DNA from: Aspidapion aeneum
Lineage: Eukaryota > Arthropoda > Insecta > Coleoptera > Brentidae
Direction of reading: 5' to 3'
Length of the DNA stretch: 64,000 nt
NCBI GenBank assembly: GCA_963576565.1
Contig: OY755045.1
Location: 1,859,477 to 1,923,476 of the forward strand
Shown piece after piece: positions 21,234 through 32,750 of this stretch. The notes under the pieces were generated by a model that did no database searches, was not told where the DNA came from, and worked only from the letters and a program-made list of their open reading frames with translations. The position numbers and the translations under genes were made by a program. The stretch's first letter is position 1; each line of letters starts with the position of its first letter.

Positions 21234-22942
21234 AAAAATAAATAGAAACTGTCTTAAAAAAACACTAAATAGTAAAAAAAAATATGCTTAAATTCAGAAA
21301 AAACATAAGAATATATAGAGATTGGTGGTGACATACGGTGTGTACGACCTATGAAAAGGAAAGAACATCTTATTTTAATTTTACACATTTTATTTTTTAT
21401 ACATTGTTTTCAAAAAAAAAATTATTTGTTCTATATTGCCAGTTCCTTAATTTTTCAGAGCCACTTTATTAGCTCACACAAAAATTTAATTTAAAGCAGA
21501 AGCGAATGTGTTCGTTTCTGCGTGGAAAGTAATCGGATTACATTCATTTATTTGTTTATATTAGGCACTCGGCAGACTTTTAAAACTTAATATAGCTATT
21601 TAGATGTGTTTACAAAAATTACAACATCAAAAAATGATTTTTTTGTAGTGTAATTTTGTTATAAAAAGATTAACAATGGTATTTTTGTATTCTAAGTGAA
21701 CTTTATTGTAAAAAATCGAAACAGTTTTACAATACAAACAAATAAGCAAATGCCATGACAAACACAGATGACAAAGTCAAATACATGTCAAATATAACAG
21801 TTGGCATGCGGTACATGGTGAGTAATTTGAATTCAAAATAAGGAATGCTAAATCTTAAAGATTTTAACCTTTTAATCATCTTGCATCCTTACAAAACTTT
21901 GGTGGAACATCGGAATGGTGTCTGAGAATATTTCACTAAAATTTCGCGGAAATATAAAAAAAACGTCTGACTTCCCATAAGACCCAATGTAAAAGTCAGC
22001 CCCCCGAGAACAGCTGATTTTTTTCAGGGTCGTGGCGTGTATTTTTTTGTTGGCCATACCTAACTTACTTAGATGTAAATGAGTGTTAATGGCTTTATGA
22101 TTATTTAGGACAACTATTACTAACTAACACGGGATTATTTTGGCTTGAAATGGTAAGCAAGCAAACACATTATAGTTATACTCAGTTTATCATAACTGAC
22201 CCTTGCTTTACCCAACCACTCTGCTTTCTTATGTTCGTTCTCCTTGGAGATGGGTATTGTTTGTTGAAACTGTAAAGCCCACATTTTGGCTGGTTAAGTC
22301 GAGCCGAGAAATTCATCCTTTGCCTATCTGCGGTTACATTAAATTTATTTTTGGGTAAGCGTTCTAGAGTACTTAGCTTTGACAAGAACTGATATTAAAA
22401 GTAAATATAAATTAATAAAATTTGCACTTTAAATTCTGTTACAAATACCTATATTTTCATTTCAAAACTTTAGTACAAAATTTGCAAACACAAAGCAAAT
22501 GTCAGACAGGCACCTGTGTTGGCGGCCGCTGGTCCTCATAGAAAATAAATCAACAATTAAAAATTATTTATTATTTAATTTTTTCCGCCAAATTTCGGTC
22601 AAAAATAATTTTATCTCCTGTGCCGACTTAGTGTTTTTGGTAACCTACTTTACTAATTTAAAATAAATTAATATTTTGTTTTCTAAAAACATCTTTGATC
22701 TATTTAGTTCACAGGTGCTTGGCTAAGTTTAAACACCTCTTTGGTTTATTAAAATAATTTTATAATTCACTCTAAAATTTACGCGCGCTTCGAACGGATG
22801 ATGGTCGGTCGTCTATAGTGCGTGCCAAATAAATAGTGACTTCTTCCATATCCACTCATTTTGCCACATATAGGTACCTCCTTATATATATATATATATA
22901 TACTATAAAATAGTTATCCAAATCCTTTAAAAAAGGAGTGAA
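20881..22942. other. Intergenic stretch with a (TA)n microsatellite
   Basis: The (TA)n array lies at about 21165-21229, with a short one at about 22884-22902. Small ORFs (for example at about 21050) are under 40 codons or lack any recognisable feature. No repeat partner was identified in the window. Confidence 0.6.
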
Positions 22943-24618
22943 ATCATAACAAAAACATTTCATGTAAAAAAAGCCAAGTTCGCGAAAATTGAATTCCGTA
23001 AAAAGAATTGAGATAAAAGTAAAGCCAAGTTCTCTAATACAAATTTCAAAATAAAAGGGTTGTTACTAGTGTAAGTGTAAGACTCCACTCCTTAAAGAAT
23101 AGTGACTAACACACAAATACGTTACACTAGTTTGGAAATGTTTTTCTAATCTTTGCTATTACGGCTGCAAATGACTCTTAGGCACAGTGCTAAATTGAAC
23201 ATAAAGAAGTTTGGCTGGAATAGTAAAGTTTAAAAAAAACATTTCCAAACTAGTAACAACCTTTTATTTTAAAAGGAGAAGGCCCTAATTACATTGTTTA
23301 CCGGGATGCGTCAAATAAGCTGAATTTGAGATATGTTGAAGGCTATAAAGAAAGGAAACTGAAAACACATGGTCAAAATTCACTTCACTTGTTTTCATGT
23401 AAGTCGTTTTAACTATTCTAAAGTGATGTTTGCATAATAGGTTATGTAATAAGCTTACAGGGTATTTCAAACTATGTATTTTTAGTTTCTTTTCTTTATA
23501 TTTAATAAATCTCAAGTATTTTTCCTGTATTTTTTTTAAATTATTTTGAGCCAATCTGTAGGTATGTGACGCAAACTATATGTCAAAAATTGATAAAACT
23601 CCTAAAAGGACTCTTTTTTTCAATAAAATAAAACAAATATCAGTTTTTTATTTTTAATTGGCGATAAGTTATTACAAAAAACTACAAAAGGTCACATTTT
23701 TTCATATTTCAGTGGCGCGCATTTAAATTTTGGAAAAAACATCAGGAAGGTTTGGCCTTCAACATATCTCAAGTTCAGCTCATCTGACGCCCCGGTAAAT
23801 AAGGTATTTAGTGCCTCCTCCTTTGTATTGGAGAACTTGGCTTTACTTTTATCGTAATTCTTTTTTTATACGACTGTCTTGTAAAAGGGGGTTTTGCGCA
23901 CGGAGAACACGATCTGAAACTGACATTTTGCGCACGCTGTGTGCAAAACATTTTGCACACGCTTATGTCATTTTTGCGCACGCCTATGTCATTTCTGCAT
24001 ACGGGTCTGCCGTCATTGTGATTTTTGTTGTTGTCACCCATCAATATAAGTTGGCTTAGTTCCGTAGCAACCGTCACTGCTCGTATGTTTTGTTGATTAG
24101 ATACGTCAAAAAATTGTTGAATTTTTAAAGTTTTGTTGTAAAAATGTTAAATTAAAATTTGATTTTTCTATCTTTTTTAGCAGTCGTATAAAAATATTGT
24201 AAAAAACTCGTTTGAAAACCTCTTTGCACACTCCCTCGACTTGTAGACCTCGCCTTCGGCTCGTTCTACCAAACTGTCTCGATCGTGTGCAAAGAGTCGT
24301 TTTCAAACCTTGTTGTTTAAATAACTATTACGGAATACCACTTTCGCGTATTTGTTTTTGAAGTGTAAACTTCTTTAGGCGCGTTTAGCAGTTTTTGTGG
24401 GTAGTGAATTGAACTGAGCCGTCAGGCTCGGCTATGTAACGCTCATTCGGGTGAACTCGGCTCGAGTCGACTAACTGTGAGAGGAACATTCAGCGAGCGA
24501 TATGATAATGCAAATGAAAGCCAGTATTATTAATTTCGTCTTTTTGAAGTTTACACTTCTGCCGTGTGGTCTTAAGCACACACAATTTTTTTTTTACATG
24601 AAATGTTTTTGTTATGAT
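22943..24618. mobile_element. ATCATAACAAAAAC MITE, second copy, split by four insertions
   Basis: Compared with the intact copy at 4558-4929, this one has the same ends and order of arm sequence. Extra DNA lies at 23071-23125 (55 bp flanked by ACTAGT on both sides), 23275-23821 (inverted repeats of about 65 bp, shared core GAGATATGTTGAAGG), about 23862-24334 (carrying TTTATACGACTG in both orientations) and about 24355-24585 (bounded by TTTTTGAAGTGTAAACTTC-like ends). No coding capacity is evident in any of them. Confidence 0.72.
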
Positions 24619-25246
24619 CTCTTTATTAAAAAGAAACAACAGCTTTTTTATATTCTCTATAGAAAAAAACTGTTTTTTTTTGGCGTTTGACAATCAAATA
24701 AAGCGACTCATTTTTAAGGGATATTTCAGTAAATCCCCATAAGACTTAACCTTTTTTATTTACTGGAGAATTGCCTACTCATATTTAAGTAATCCTCAGG
24801 ATTTTCATTCAGAAGCCTTTTGGGCAAGAATATTCTCTCCTTTGGGCATTATTTTTTTGAGCTCTGTCATTTTCGAACAATCGCTTTCCATGGATCAGAT
24901 ATGTTTTTTACTATAGGGTGCATATATTTTTGTTTTTTGGGACCTTTTTTTGTTTTTATCGGTCTTTTTTTATTCAGGAAGCTGATTAACGTAGCCTTTA
25001 TACAGTCTAAACAGTCGCTATTTTTAAGATAGCACAAGATATCTTGAAAATTTCATTGTGGTATAAATTGCGTATTTATAGGTTATTTTTATTTAATATC
25101 CAACTTTAAATGTGTGACTTTTAGTTTGTGAGATATAACAGAAAATCTTTATTTCCTGAAAGAATGACCCCTGGGAAAATGGGGTAAATATGGGATACTT
25201 AATTTTTTAAGCTAATTTCTCCTATTAAATGATCATCATTTGGAAT
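24619..25246. other. No supported gene
   Basis: AT-rich DNA. An ORF at 24820-25032 has a hydrophobic composition arising from TTT-rich sequence and no family resemblance. Confidence 0.55.
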
Positions 25247-25522
25247 AGGGTGTTTGACAGACAGGTCTTTGTTTAATTTTTTCTCAAATGCATAGTTCTT
25301 TTAATGAAATAAATTCATTGAATTAAAACAATTAGCCACGTGATTCAAAACAGGCGGTCTACCAATCAGCTGCAAGTGACGTCACAAAACAGTAAACGCC
25401 TCGAACGAACCTATTTTCTGTGTTATTTTCTTATGGATGTTAATGTTTGCTTTGGTTTAAAGTGCGAACTATCGTCCTAAATAAGATTTTATTTTGTGTT
25501 TTGCTTCTAAAAAACATTTTCA

Positions 25523-25650
25523 ATGGAAAACAGATTCTCCAAAGCCGATAGTTCCAAGTTGCCAATGGTGAATTCCTTTATGGTGGCAGGCTTCTTTGCC
25601 AACAACAGTGATTTTTGTTCTGCGGAATTTAGAAACGTTAAAATGTTGAT
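25523..25650 (+). CDS. First exon of an unidentified gene in THAP element copy A
   Basis: ATG opens a frame reading MENRFSKADSSKLPMVNSFM then VAGFFANNSDFCSAEFRNVK and ends at a consensus donor GTAAGT (phase 2). Copy B encodes nearly the same peptide with substitutions (ENGF, SSNLPML), so the reading frame has been kept. The N-terminus loosely recalls those of insect transposon-related SWIM/YqaJ-type proteins, but that is from memory and weak. A CRE-like TGACGTCA and a CCAAT box lie about 140-160 bp upstream. Confidence 0.5.
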
Positions 25651-25869
25651 GTAAGTATTCGATTAATTGTTTTGTATATAACTAAAACTTTTTTTACGAT
25701 ATTCTTCGCCTACTTTTACTCATTTAGATTTTGAGGTTAGGTTATATGTTTTGCTTTTTTTTTAATATGCAACTTACAATAGATTCATTGTCTGAACAAA
25801 AATAAAAATCATGTAATAAACCGAGGGGGGGACCGGTAGGCAAAAAGTATACAACGACCAGCAATACTT

Positions 25870-26040
25870 GGAGTACTGCATAGGTTACACTGCATAGTCC
25901 TGCATAGTTACTGCCTATGCACTGCCTAGTCTTGCATATGCACTGCTCATTCCTACATTTAGCCTGCATGTGCACCGCCTACTCCTGCATTTAAAGGTAC
26001 TTCCTAGTCCTGCCTAATACCTGCCTAGCACCGCCTAAAA
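25870..26040. repeat. Degenerate CTGC-rich short-period repeat
   Basis: Variants of CTGCATAG and CTGCCTAG alternate with TCCTGC at intervals of about 10-13 bp for some 170 bp, in otherwise AT-rich DNA. It is present only in copy A of the THAP element. Confidence 0.7.
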
Positions 26041-26589
26041 ATTTGTACACCTTTCTGCCTATTAGTTGTTCACCCTCTCATTTACGAAATAGTTATATAT
26101 ATTATAGACAACGTGAGAAAAATTAATAGAAACAATTCAGTTATACTCACATCAAAGTGATCTTCACAAATGTAAAGTGAAGATGTATTAGATAAGGCCC
26201 TTGGGTCTCTTCGAGCAAGTTCTAGCCACTTTTTCCATTGTTTTACTGCTGTAGGCACATGAATAAATACTTTTTAGGTGTTTTTATGCTAGTATTCGAA
26301 CACTGAGGCACTACACACCACTTATAGGACATTTTTTTACATAGAAAACAGTAAAAACACAGACCAAAAACAAATAAACACTTGAATGCCGTGTATCTGT
26401 CCGCGAGTTTACTGCGCTGTGACGTCACTGCAACGCCATGCTAGAAATGAGCGTTATAGCGGCAAATTCAAATCGGAAATTATATGATAAAATATACTAT
26501 TTTAATAATTTCTAGGTATGTTATCTTTATATTTTAATTATCAGTTTTAGCGTTTTAAAACTCAATCATACATTTATTTTTATTTTCGT

Positions 26590-27010
26590 AAAAAGTTGCT
26601 CTGCTCTCTAGCGCTTCTGGAAGTGGGCAATGTTACTTTTATATAACTTAACATGTATGGGGGAAGAGAGTGAATTAGAATTTAGGGGTTTTTTGATTTT
26701 TTCAAGGGTTTGGTCACAATTTCTATCAGTATGCCAAATTTCAGGTTTGTAGCATGTCTGGAAGCACAGTAGAATTTTGATGATCTATACATGAGTGAGT
26801 AGGTGAGTCAGTAAGTGGCATTTTTGACGTTTTTAAAAATTTCCTAACTACTTTATAGAAGTCCATGAAACTCTATAAAGATCTACGACTGTGCCAAGTT
26901 TCGTAGCTCATTCTGAAGTAGAGCTTTAGGTAGGTCAAATATGGGCGAAAATGTTTCAAGAAAAGATGGTGCATCAGTCTCCGCGCGAACTTGTCCGAGG
27001 ATAAACCATA
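26590..27010. repeat. Second copy of the minisatellite-bearing repeat (single unit plus tail)
   Basis: It has one to two 142-bp units and the same tail as 5890-6225, beginning GATCTATACATGAGTGAG and ending CGCGCGAACTTG. The unit array is short here, so unit number varies between copies. Confidence 0.75.
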
Positions 27011-27500
27011 TGTTACGTAAAACCTTGTTCAGTTTAATAGACACGCATCAACTGAGATATTTGTGATATGAGCTCAAATGATGAGTAAGGCCTGGCTCTC
27101 AATTTTTTTAAGACACCCATTCTGTCAAATTATTACCGTAGTTTTCGTTAAATTAAAAAAAAACCTATTTAAACTTTGTAATAAGTTTCTAGAACCTAGT
27201 TTAAAAATTTTCCTATTCATCACGTAGCAAATGCACTGGATAAGATGGAAGCAGTACATTATTTGCAAACTGAAAATATTGCCCAAGCCAGTACGTTACA
27301 TTACTTTTCTTGCCATGATGATGAAACTTTGCCGGAGTTTTGGGAAAGTTCGTTTCAGCGAGAAACTGAAAAGTTTTCTCTATACGCATCATTTTGTCAA
27401 TAATTTAGATGTGAAATTGTTTCAATATATTTTCGGGGGTGGTATTATAAGTGATTCTAATGTTTTTGTCAAAATTTAAAAATACGAGGGAAAAAAAATT
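27011..27500. other. No supported gene; a possible ORF fragment
   Basis: A + strand frame at about 27220-27400 reads DKMEAVHYLQTENIAQASTL and ETLPEFWESSFQRETEKFSL, which looks protein-like, but I do not recognise it and no splice sites frame it convincingly. A CAGGGTGTTC end follows at about 27505. Confidence 0.35.
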
Positions 27501-27524
27501 ATACAGGGTGTTCAGCACATGAAC

Positions 27525-28262
27525 CGTCATTCACCTACATATGATTTACCACACTCACCAAACGGGATTTGGTAAATACATTCCTTATTATTTAAGGGAT
27601 TTTCTGGTTTTGTTTTAACTACAAAACCCTTTATCGTATTTCCCGATGAAAATTCGTTATTCGTCTTATGTTTTCTGAAATCCCTTGAACATATGGAATG
27701 TTAATAATACCTAACATATTATTATTTTGACAATTTGCTACATTTAGTTTATTTTTAATTTTAGAGATCGTTGAGTTTACTAATTTCTCGGAATAATGAT
27801 TCTCTTGTAAGTCCTTTTTAATGTTGTTAATTTCTGTGGTTAATTCTTCATTATTACTACAAATATTTACGGCTCTTAAATACAAAATACAAACTTCTTA
27901 TAACTCCTTGCTTTGTAGCAACAGAATGATTAAACTTAAAATTTAGCTACTGTCCCGTGTGTGTAGGTTTCCTATATACAGTGGTTTGAATGTTTCTGTC
28001 TAATCGTTTGACAAGAACATCCAGAAAATGTAAGGCCGAATCTTTTTCCATTTCCATGGTGCATTTAATTGTTGGTCAAATACCGTTCAGATGGTTTAAA
28101 AAATTCTGCAGTTCGTCATCATTTTCCGGCCATATAATAAATGTGTCATCCATGTATCCTAGCCATCGTTTTGGTTTGACTCTTGCTGTGTTGATCGCAT
28201 GGTCCTCCAACCACTCCATGTAGATGTTTGCTACCACTGGCGAAAGATTTGTTTCAACTCAA
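27525..28262 (-). mobile_element. Penelope-like element, reverse transcriptase fragment
   Basis: On the - strand: LSPVVANIYMEWLEDHAIN, WLGYMDDTFIIWPENDDELQ, LHFLDVLVKRLDRN, TVYRKPTHTGQ, and then the start of the endonuclease domain (YQIPFGECGKSYVG). YMDD is the catalytic box. It belongs to the same family as 41385-41900 and 62230-62760. The 5' end is cut near 28262; in-frame stops and an insertion before ECGKSYVG show decay. Confidence 0.85.
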
Positions 28263-28702
28263 TCATTGTCTACGAGTTTCAAACAAAGACATATACAAAC
28301 TTGCTGATAAACTGTATACAAAATAACGATACCAATACGAAACGTCTAATGTAATGACCATAACAATAAAAAACTACCAAATGATAATTTCAAAATAAAA
28401 CGTCCCTAGTGGTGGACCAAAAACACTCAGTTATAACAAGCGACATTCTAATTTTCTCTAGCATTAAATAAACGACATACAGACAGCGCATGAAATATAT
28501 AATCAGAACTAAACGCACAACACAACCTATACGTGTATTATCAAGTAGATCAGCATGCAGATATGCACAAATTAATACGGTTCGAAATACGTGCAATGAA
28601 CATTGAACATTTGAGCTAATAGGTTTGGTTTGGGTGCATACACGAATCAAATTCATCTATACTTATAGCCGAGAAGAGCCAGTGCTATTCTCGGCTTATA
28701 GT
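28263..28702. other. No supported gene
   Basis: It begins with a phrase (CATTGTCTACGAGTTTC) also found next to the Penelope copy at 62200, so it may be Penelope-related flank. Otherwise AT-rich and unremarkable. Confidence 0.45.
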
Positions 28703-28973
28703 CCAATAGGGTATTTGAAAAATTTTAGAAAAGAGTTTAGAATGATACATAGATCCCTAATTTGCTACGCAAAATTATTAAAATAGTATATTTTATCATG
28801 ACTACATTTAAAATTACGTTTTCTAATTTCCGATTTGAATTTGCAGCTAAAGCGCTCATTTCTAGCATGGCGTTGCAATGACGTCACAGCGCAGTAAACT
28901 CGCCGACAGATACACGCCATTCAAGGGTTTATTTGTTTTTGGTCTTTGTTTTTACTGTTTTTTATGTAAGAAA

Positions 28974-29156
28974 ATGTCCTATAAGTGGTGTGTAGTGCCT
29001 CAGTGTTCGAATACTAGCATAAAAACACCTAAAAAAGTATTTATTCATGTGCCTACAGCAGTAAAACAATGGAAAAAGTGGCTAGAACTTGCTCGAAGAG
29101 ACCCAAAGTCCTTATCTAATACATATTCACTTTACATTTGTGAAAATCACTTTGAT
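28974..29156 (+). CDS. THAP zinc-finger exon of the transposon-like element
   Basis: MSYKWCVVPQCSNTSIKTPK, KVFIHVPTAVKQWKKWLELA and YSLYICENHFDV give a C2CH THAP finger: C-x4-C near the start, a central W, and C-x2-H at the end. THAP domains bind DNA and are widespread in P-type and other transposases and in proteins derived from them. The exon ends at donor GTGAGT in phase 0. An upstream in-frame ATG at 28878 would add 32 residues; I prefer the inner ATG because THAP domains usually start at the protein N-terminus. Confidence 0.75.
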
Positions 29157-29568
29157 GTGAGTATAACTGAATTGTTTCTATTAATTTTTCTCACGTTGTC
29201 TATAATATATATAACTATAATATATATAAGTAGAAAGATACACCACCAATTAATAGACATTAAAAAGCTCACTTCATAATAATTTTGGTATATTTGAAAT
29301 TTGTTATGGAAGGTTACAAGAATTCTTTGAATCAAAAGGTATTTAGAAAATTTTGTTTTAAAAAAGCAATTTTTGATTGTTTCTTAATCCTTTAAATAAT
29401 AATGATTGGGTATTTAATTGAATCTATTGTAAGTGGCATATTAACAAAAAAGAAAAACATATAACCTAACCTCAAAATCTAAATGAGTAAAACTAGGCGA
29501 AGAATATCGTAAAAAGCTTTCAGTTATATACAAAACAACTCATCGAATACTTACATCAACATTTTAAC

Positions 29569-29696
29569 GTTTCTAAATTCCGCAGAACAAAAATCACTGT
29601 TGTTGGCAAAAAAGCCTGCAACCATAAAGGAATTCAGCATTGGTAAATTGGAGCTATCGGCTTTGGAGAATCCGTTTTCCATTGAAAATGTTTTTA
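29569..29696 (-). CDS. Inward-facing first exon in THAP element copy B
   Basis: The - strand counterpart of 25523-25650: MENGFSKADSSNLPMLNSFM then VAGFFANNSDFCSAEFRNVK, ending at a GTAAGT donor. Differences from copy A are mostly single substitutions that keep the frame. Confidence 0.5.
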
Positions 29697-30014
29697 TAAG
29701 CAAAACACAAAATAAAATCTAACTTAGGACGATAATTCGCACTTTAAACCAAAGCAAACATTACCATCCATAAGAAAATACCACAGAAAATGTGTTCATT
29801 CGAGGCGTTTACTGTTTTGTGACGTCACTCGGAGCTGATTGGTAGACCGCCTGTTTTGAATCACGTGGCTAATTGTGTTAATTCAATGAATTTATTTAAT
29901 TAAAAGAACTATGAATTTGAGAAAAAATTAAACAAAAAGTTTGTTTTTAGCCAAGACCAAAACCTAAAGAGATATCTAAAAATAAATATATATTTATTTT
30001 TTACTACTGTCAAA

Positions 30015-30620
30015 CACCCTATTATGTCAGTAATATTATTATCATAACAGAAACATTTTATGTAAAAAAAGTCTTTCATATATTTCAAACACAATTTAAA
30101 AACGGTAACTCACAATCTACCCCATAGGTGTCATATTTTTCCCCATCGTATCCACGTTATTTTCTGCAGATATGTTACAATGTTTCAAGTCTAGCAGTAA
30201 AATGCACTGACATATTTAACTCTAGGATTTTAAGACTAGGGGGCTCTTGCAATGTCTTTGTCTTACCTTGTTAGTATCTTGCAAGAATTTACTATTTTAC
30301 AACGCAGAGTTTGTAAACCGACCACTTAAGATACTGAAGATCGTAAAAAATTAAATTCTTGCAAGGTATTTTTTTTCTGCAGAAATTAGTCACTATCCAA
30401 CGATTTGCAATTTGGTAAACTTTGTTATATAATTTGCCAAACAACATACCGAGTGAACCTGAAATCTGGCTTGGCTTAACTTGAACGACACTGATAAGAC
30501 TAAATATTAAGTTTGTCAAACACACAAATACAAAAGTCTTTAAAAGTTTTTAACCCCCCCTCCTCACATGTAACTCAGAAAAAAAACATTAAAAAAACAA
30601 TGGGTGTAACGTTGTTAATA
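30015..30620. other. No supported gene
   Basis: It contains a short end fragment of the ATCATAACAAAAAC MITE (about 30041-30072). The remainder is AT-rich with no feature I can support. Confidence 0.55.
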
Positions 30621-30623
30621 AAT

Positions 30624-31267
30624 GAATTTTTGAATTTTTGAATTTTTGAATTTTTGAATTTTTGAATTTTTGAATTTTTGAATTTTTGAATTTTTGAATT
30701 TTTGAATTTTTGAATTTTTGAATTTTTGAATTTTTGAATTTTTGAATTTTTGAATTTTTGAATTTTTGAATTTTTGAATTTTTGAATTTTTGAATTTTTG
30801 AATTTTTGAATTTTTGAATTTTTGAATTTTTGAATTTTTGAATTTTTGAATTTTTGAATTTTTGAATTTTTGAATTTTTGAATTTTTGAATTTTTGAATT
30901 TTTGAATTTTTGAATTTTTGAATTTTTGAATTTTTGAATTTTTGAATTTTTGAATTTTTGAATTTTGAATTTTTGAATTTTTGAATTTTTGAATTTTTGA
31001 ATTTTTGAATTTTTGAATTTTTGAATTTTTGAATTTTTGAATTTTTGAATTTTTGAATTTTTGAATTTTTGAATTTTTGAATTTTTGAATTTTCTGAATT
31101 TTTGGATTTTTGAATTTTTGAATTTTTGAATTTTTGAATTTTTGAATTTTTGAATTTTTGAATTTTTGAATTTTTGAATTTTTGAATTTTTGAATTTTTG
31201 AATTTTTGAATTTTTGAATTTTTGAATTTTTGAATTTTTGAATTTTTGAATTTTTGAATTTTTGAAG
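30624..31267. repeat. Octanucleotide satellite (GAATTTTT)n, about 80 copies
   Basis: An uninterrupted 8-bp array except for a one-base deletion at about 30965 and a short variant patch at about 31088-31108. The - strand is free of stops in all frames, giving an artificial KNSKIQKF repeat protein; it is not a gene. A longer array lies at 53147-54434. Confidence 0.97.
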
Positions 31268-31310
31268 TTGTTAAATCGGGCAATCAGCTTATTTTTAATT
31301 ATTATTATTG

Positions 31311-31743
31311 GATAGTTTAAGTTGTGCTACGTATTTTTACGTAAGCATGAGATTTGACAGTTACGCAAGCGCACTTCGTCACACCGTCGTCAAGGTCACG
31401 TTAGGAGCTTACGTATTTACGTTAGCTTACGGCAGTCTGCGGGCATATTAGCGTTACCAAAGAATAGAATTGGTTGATTGACCGATCGAAAAATGAGGCC
31501 TAGACGATAATTTCCGCTTCCAGTAGAAACGATTATTTGCAAATATATTCCTACTGTAGTTGAAAAGACAAAAAACAAAATTGTAACATCAAAAAAACAC
31601 AGTGCCGAGTTCCATATTCTCTGCTATTAGTAGACTTGTTATGGTAACGTAAAAACATTCAACTTAAACTCAAATTTGGAACAAAACGTAGAGCGGTTAA
31701 CGTGCAGTTTTACGTAAAAATACGTAGCACAACTTAAACTATC
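31311..31743. mobile_element. 433-bp element with 34-bp terminal inverted repeats
   Basis: The ends GATAGTTTAAGTTGTGC are perfect inverted repeats continuing through the self-complementary stretch ACGTATTTTTACGT. The target duplication is unclear. A single end occurs at about 44332-44360. The interior is rich in TTACG/CGTAA words and non-coding. Confidence 0.8.
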
Positions 31744-32526
31744 TATTATCTCTAAAACCAGAGTGACAAATAAATTATTTATATAAACTGCGCCAACTAG
31801 CCCCGCTCTCCCCTCTGCATGTGCCAATAAATGCAATAGAGCCGAACATATTTTTGCGTATCGTTATCTACAATTTGTATTATTGTAGATATCAGTGTTC
31901 CCCATTCGACGAATGCCCTGAGAGCATAATAATGTATGTCTGTCGATCTGTATGCATCCAGGTATCATATTTTTCGAGAATATATATGAATGTATTACTC
32001 TCCCACAGTTCATAAAATTGCAGAACACTAAAGCCTCGCCTCCACTATATGTTTTGCAAATAACTTGTTGCTAATATTAGGGTCACTGGTTCATAAACAC
32101 TCCGTCTTCTTTTGTCAGGCTTGCAGGATGCAGTGACCCCACAACAAGTCAACAAGTATCTGAGTTTGACCTAAGCCGGCTAGTTATCCCTTCCCTCAAA
32201 CGCGTCAACAAATAAATTTGCCAATTCTACAGCTTTTTCCTCCGAAATACTATTGCACCATGTGTACTTTTTCCTGAACGCTAAATGTAATACACGGCAT
32301 GGCTTGAGCTAGAATTTGCGTGAAAAACAAATACCCACTTCTCACCTGCATTCCTGTCTGTACCTGAGTAAGGTTTTTTGTCCCCTGCACATTCCAGTTT
32401 GGCTACAGCTACCTTGAGATAATAAAGATTCCTAACTTCTACCCATTTTCTGCTAGCTTTATCACGGTATGGCCACCCTTTTGTCAATTTGGTTTTCGAC
32501 GGAATCATTTTTTTATATCAAACAAG
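31744..32526. other. No confident gene; an odd reverse-strand ORF
   Basis: On the - strand 32281-32508 reads KWVEVRNLYYLKVAVAKLEC then AGDKKPYSGTDRNAGEKWVF, followed after a frame break by YTWCNSISEEKAVELANLF. The composition is protein-like and may be a decayed transposon or host-gene fragment. No family was recognised. Confidence 0.35.
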
Positions 32527-32750
32527 TTTCGTGGCTAATCGGGTAAAAAAAGAGTTTTTGTTTCTCTCATATTTTTCCGTGGGTAGCTTGAAAGCTTAAC
32601 CTCACGGGGGTCCAAGATCTAATGGACACCTAATAAGTGTGGACAGTTAACTGTTTCGTCCTTATGGGACTCCTCAGAACACTGCTTGGTCAATGTGACA
32701 CTCTTGCGAAGTTAATTAGACGGTTTTGTCTCGAATCCTATGTAAGAAGT
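32527..32750 (+). repeat. Dispersed repeat, inverted copy of 8815-9045
   Basis: It matches 8815-9045 in reverse complement, including CTTGAAAGCTTAACCTCACG. No ends or coding sequence are defined. Confidence 0.75.

Larger units (their letters stand above)
25247..26520. mobile_element. Two-gene THAP element, copy A
   Basis: It shares its terminal regions and both coding exons with copy B (28703-30014) in opposite orientation. The left end has AATAGGGTGTTTGACAG. TGACGTCA lies just inside each end (25377-25384 and 26420-26427). A + strand exon (25523-25650) reads in from the left and a THAP exon on the - strand (ATG at 26332) reads in from the right. The THAP exon has lost one A in an A run, so it is frameshifted. 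The middle is replaced by a CTGC-rich repeat (25870-26040). The right end is cut by another repeat. Confidence 0.7.
28703..30014. mobile_element. Two-gene THAP element, copy B (more complete)
   Basis: The ends are TAGGGTATTTGA at about 28705 and TCAAACACCCTA at about 30003, an inverted pair. TGACGTCA lies just inside each end. A THAP exon on the + strand (28974-29156) and the ENGF-type exon on the - strand (about 29696 down to 29569) both read inward. The middle (about 29170-29450) is AT-rich without recognisable coding sequence, so downstream exons appear deleted. Copy A, 2.2 kb away, is inverted relative to this one. Confidence 0.72.

Noticed and set aside
24820..25032. Hydrophobic 70-codon ORF as a membrane protein
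   Set aside because: The hydrophobicity follows from T-rich sequence; no family resemblance or expression signal.
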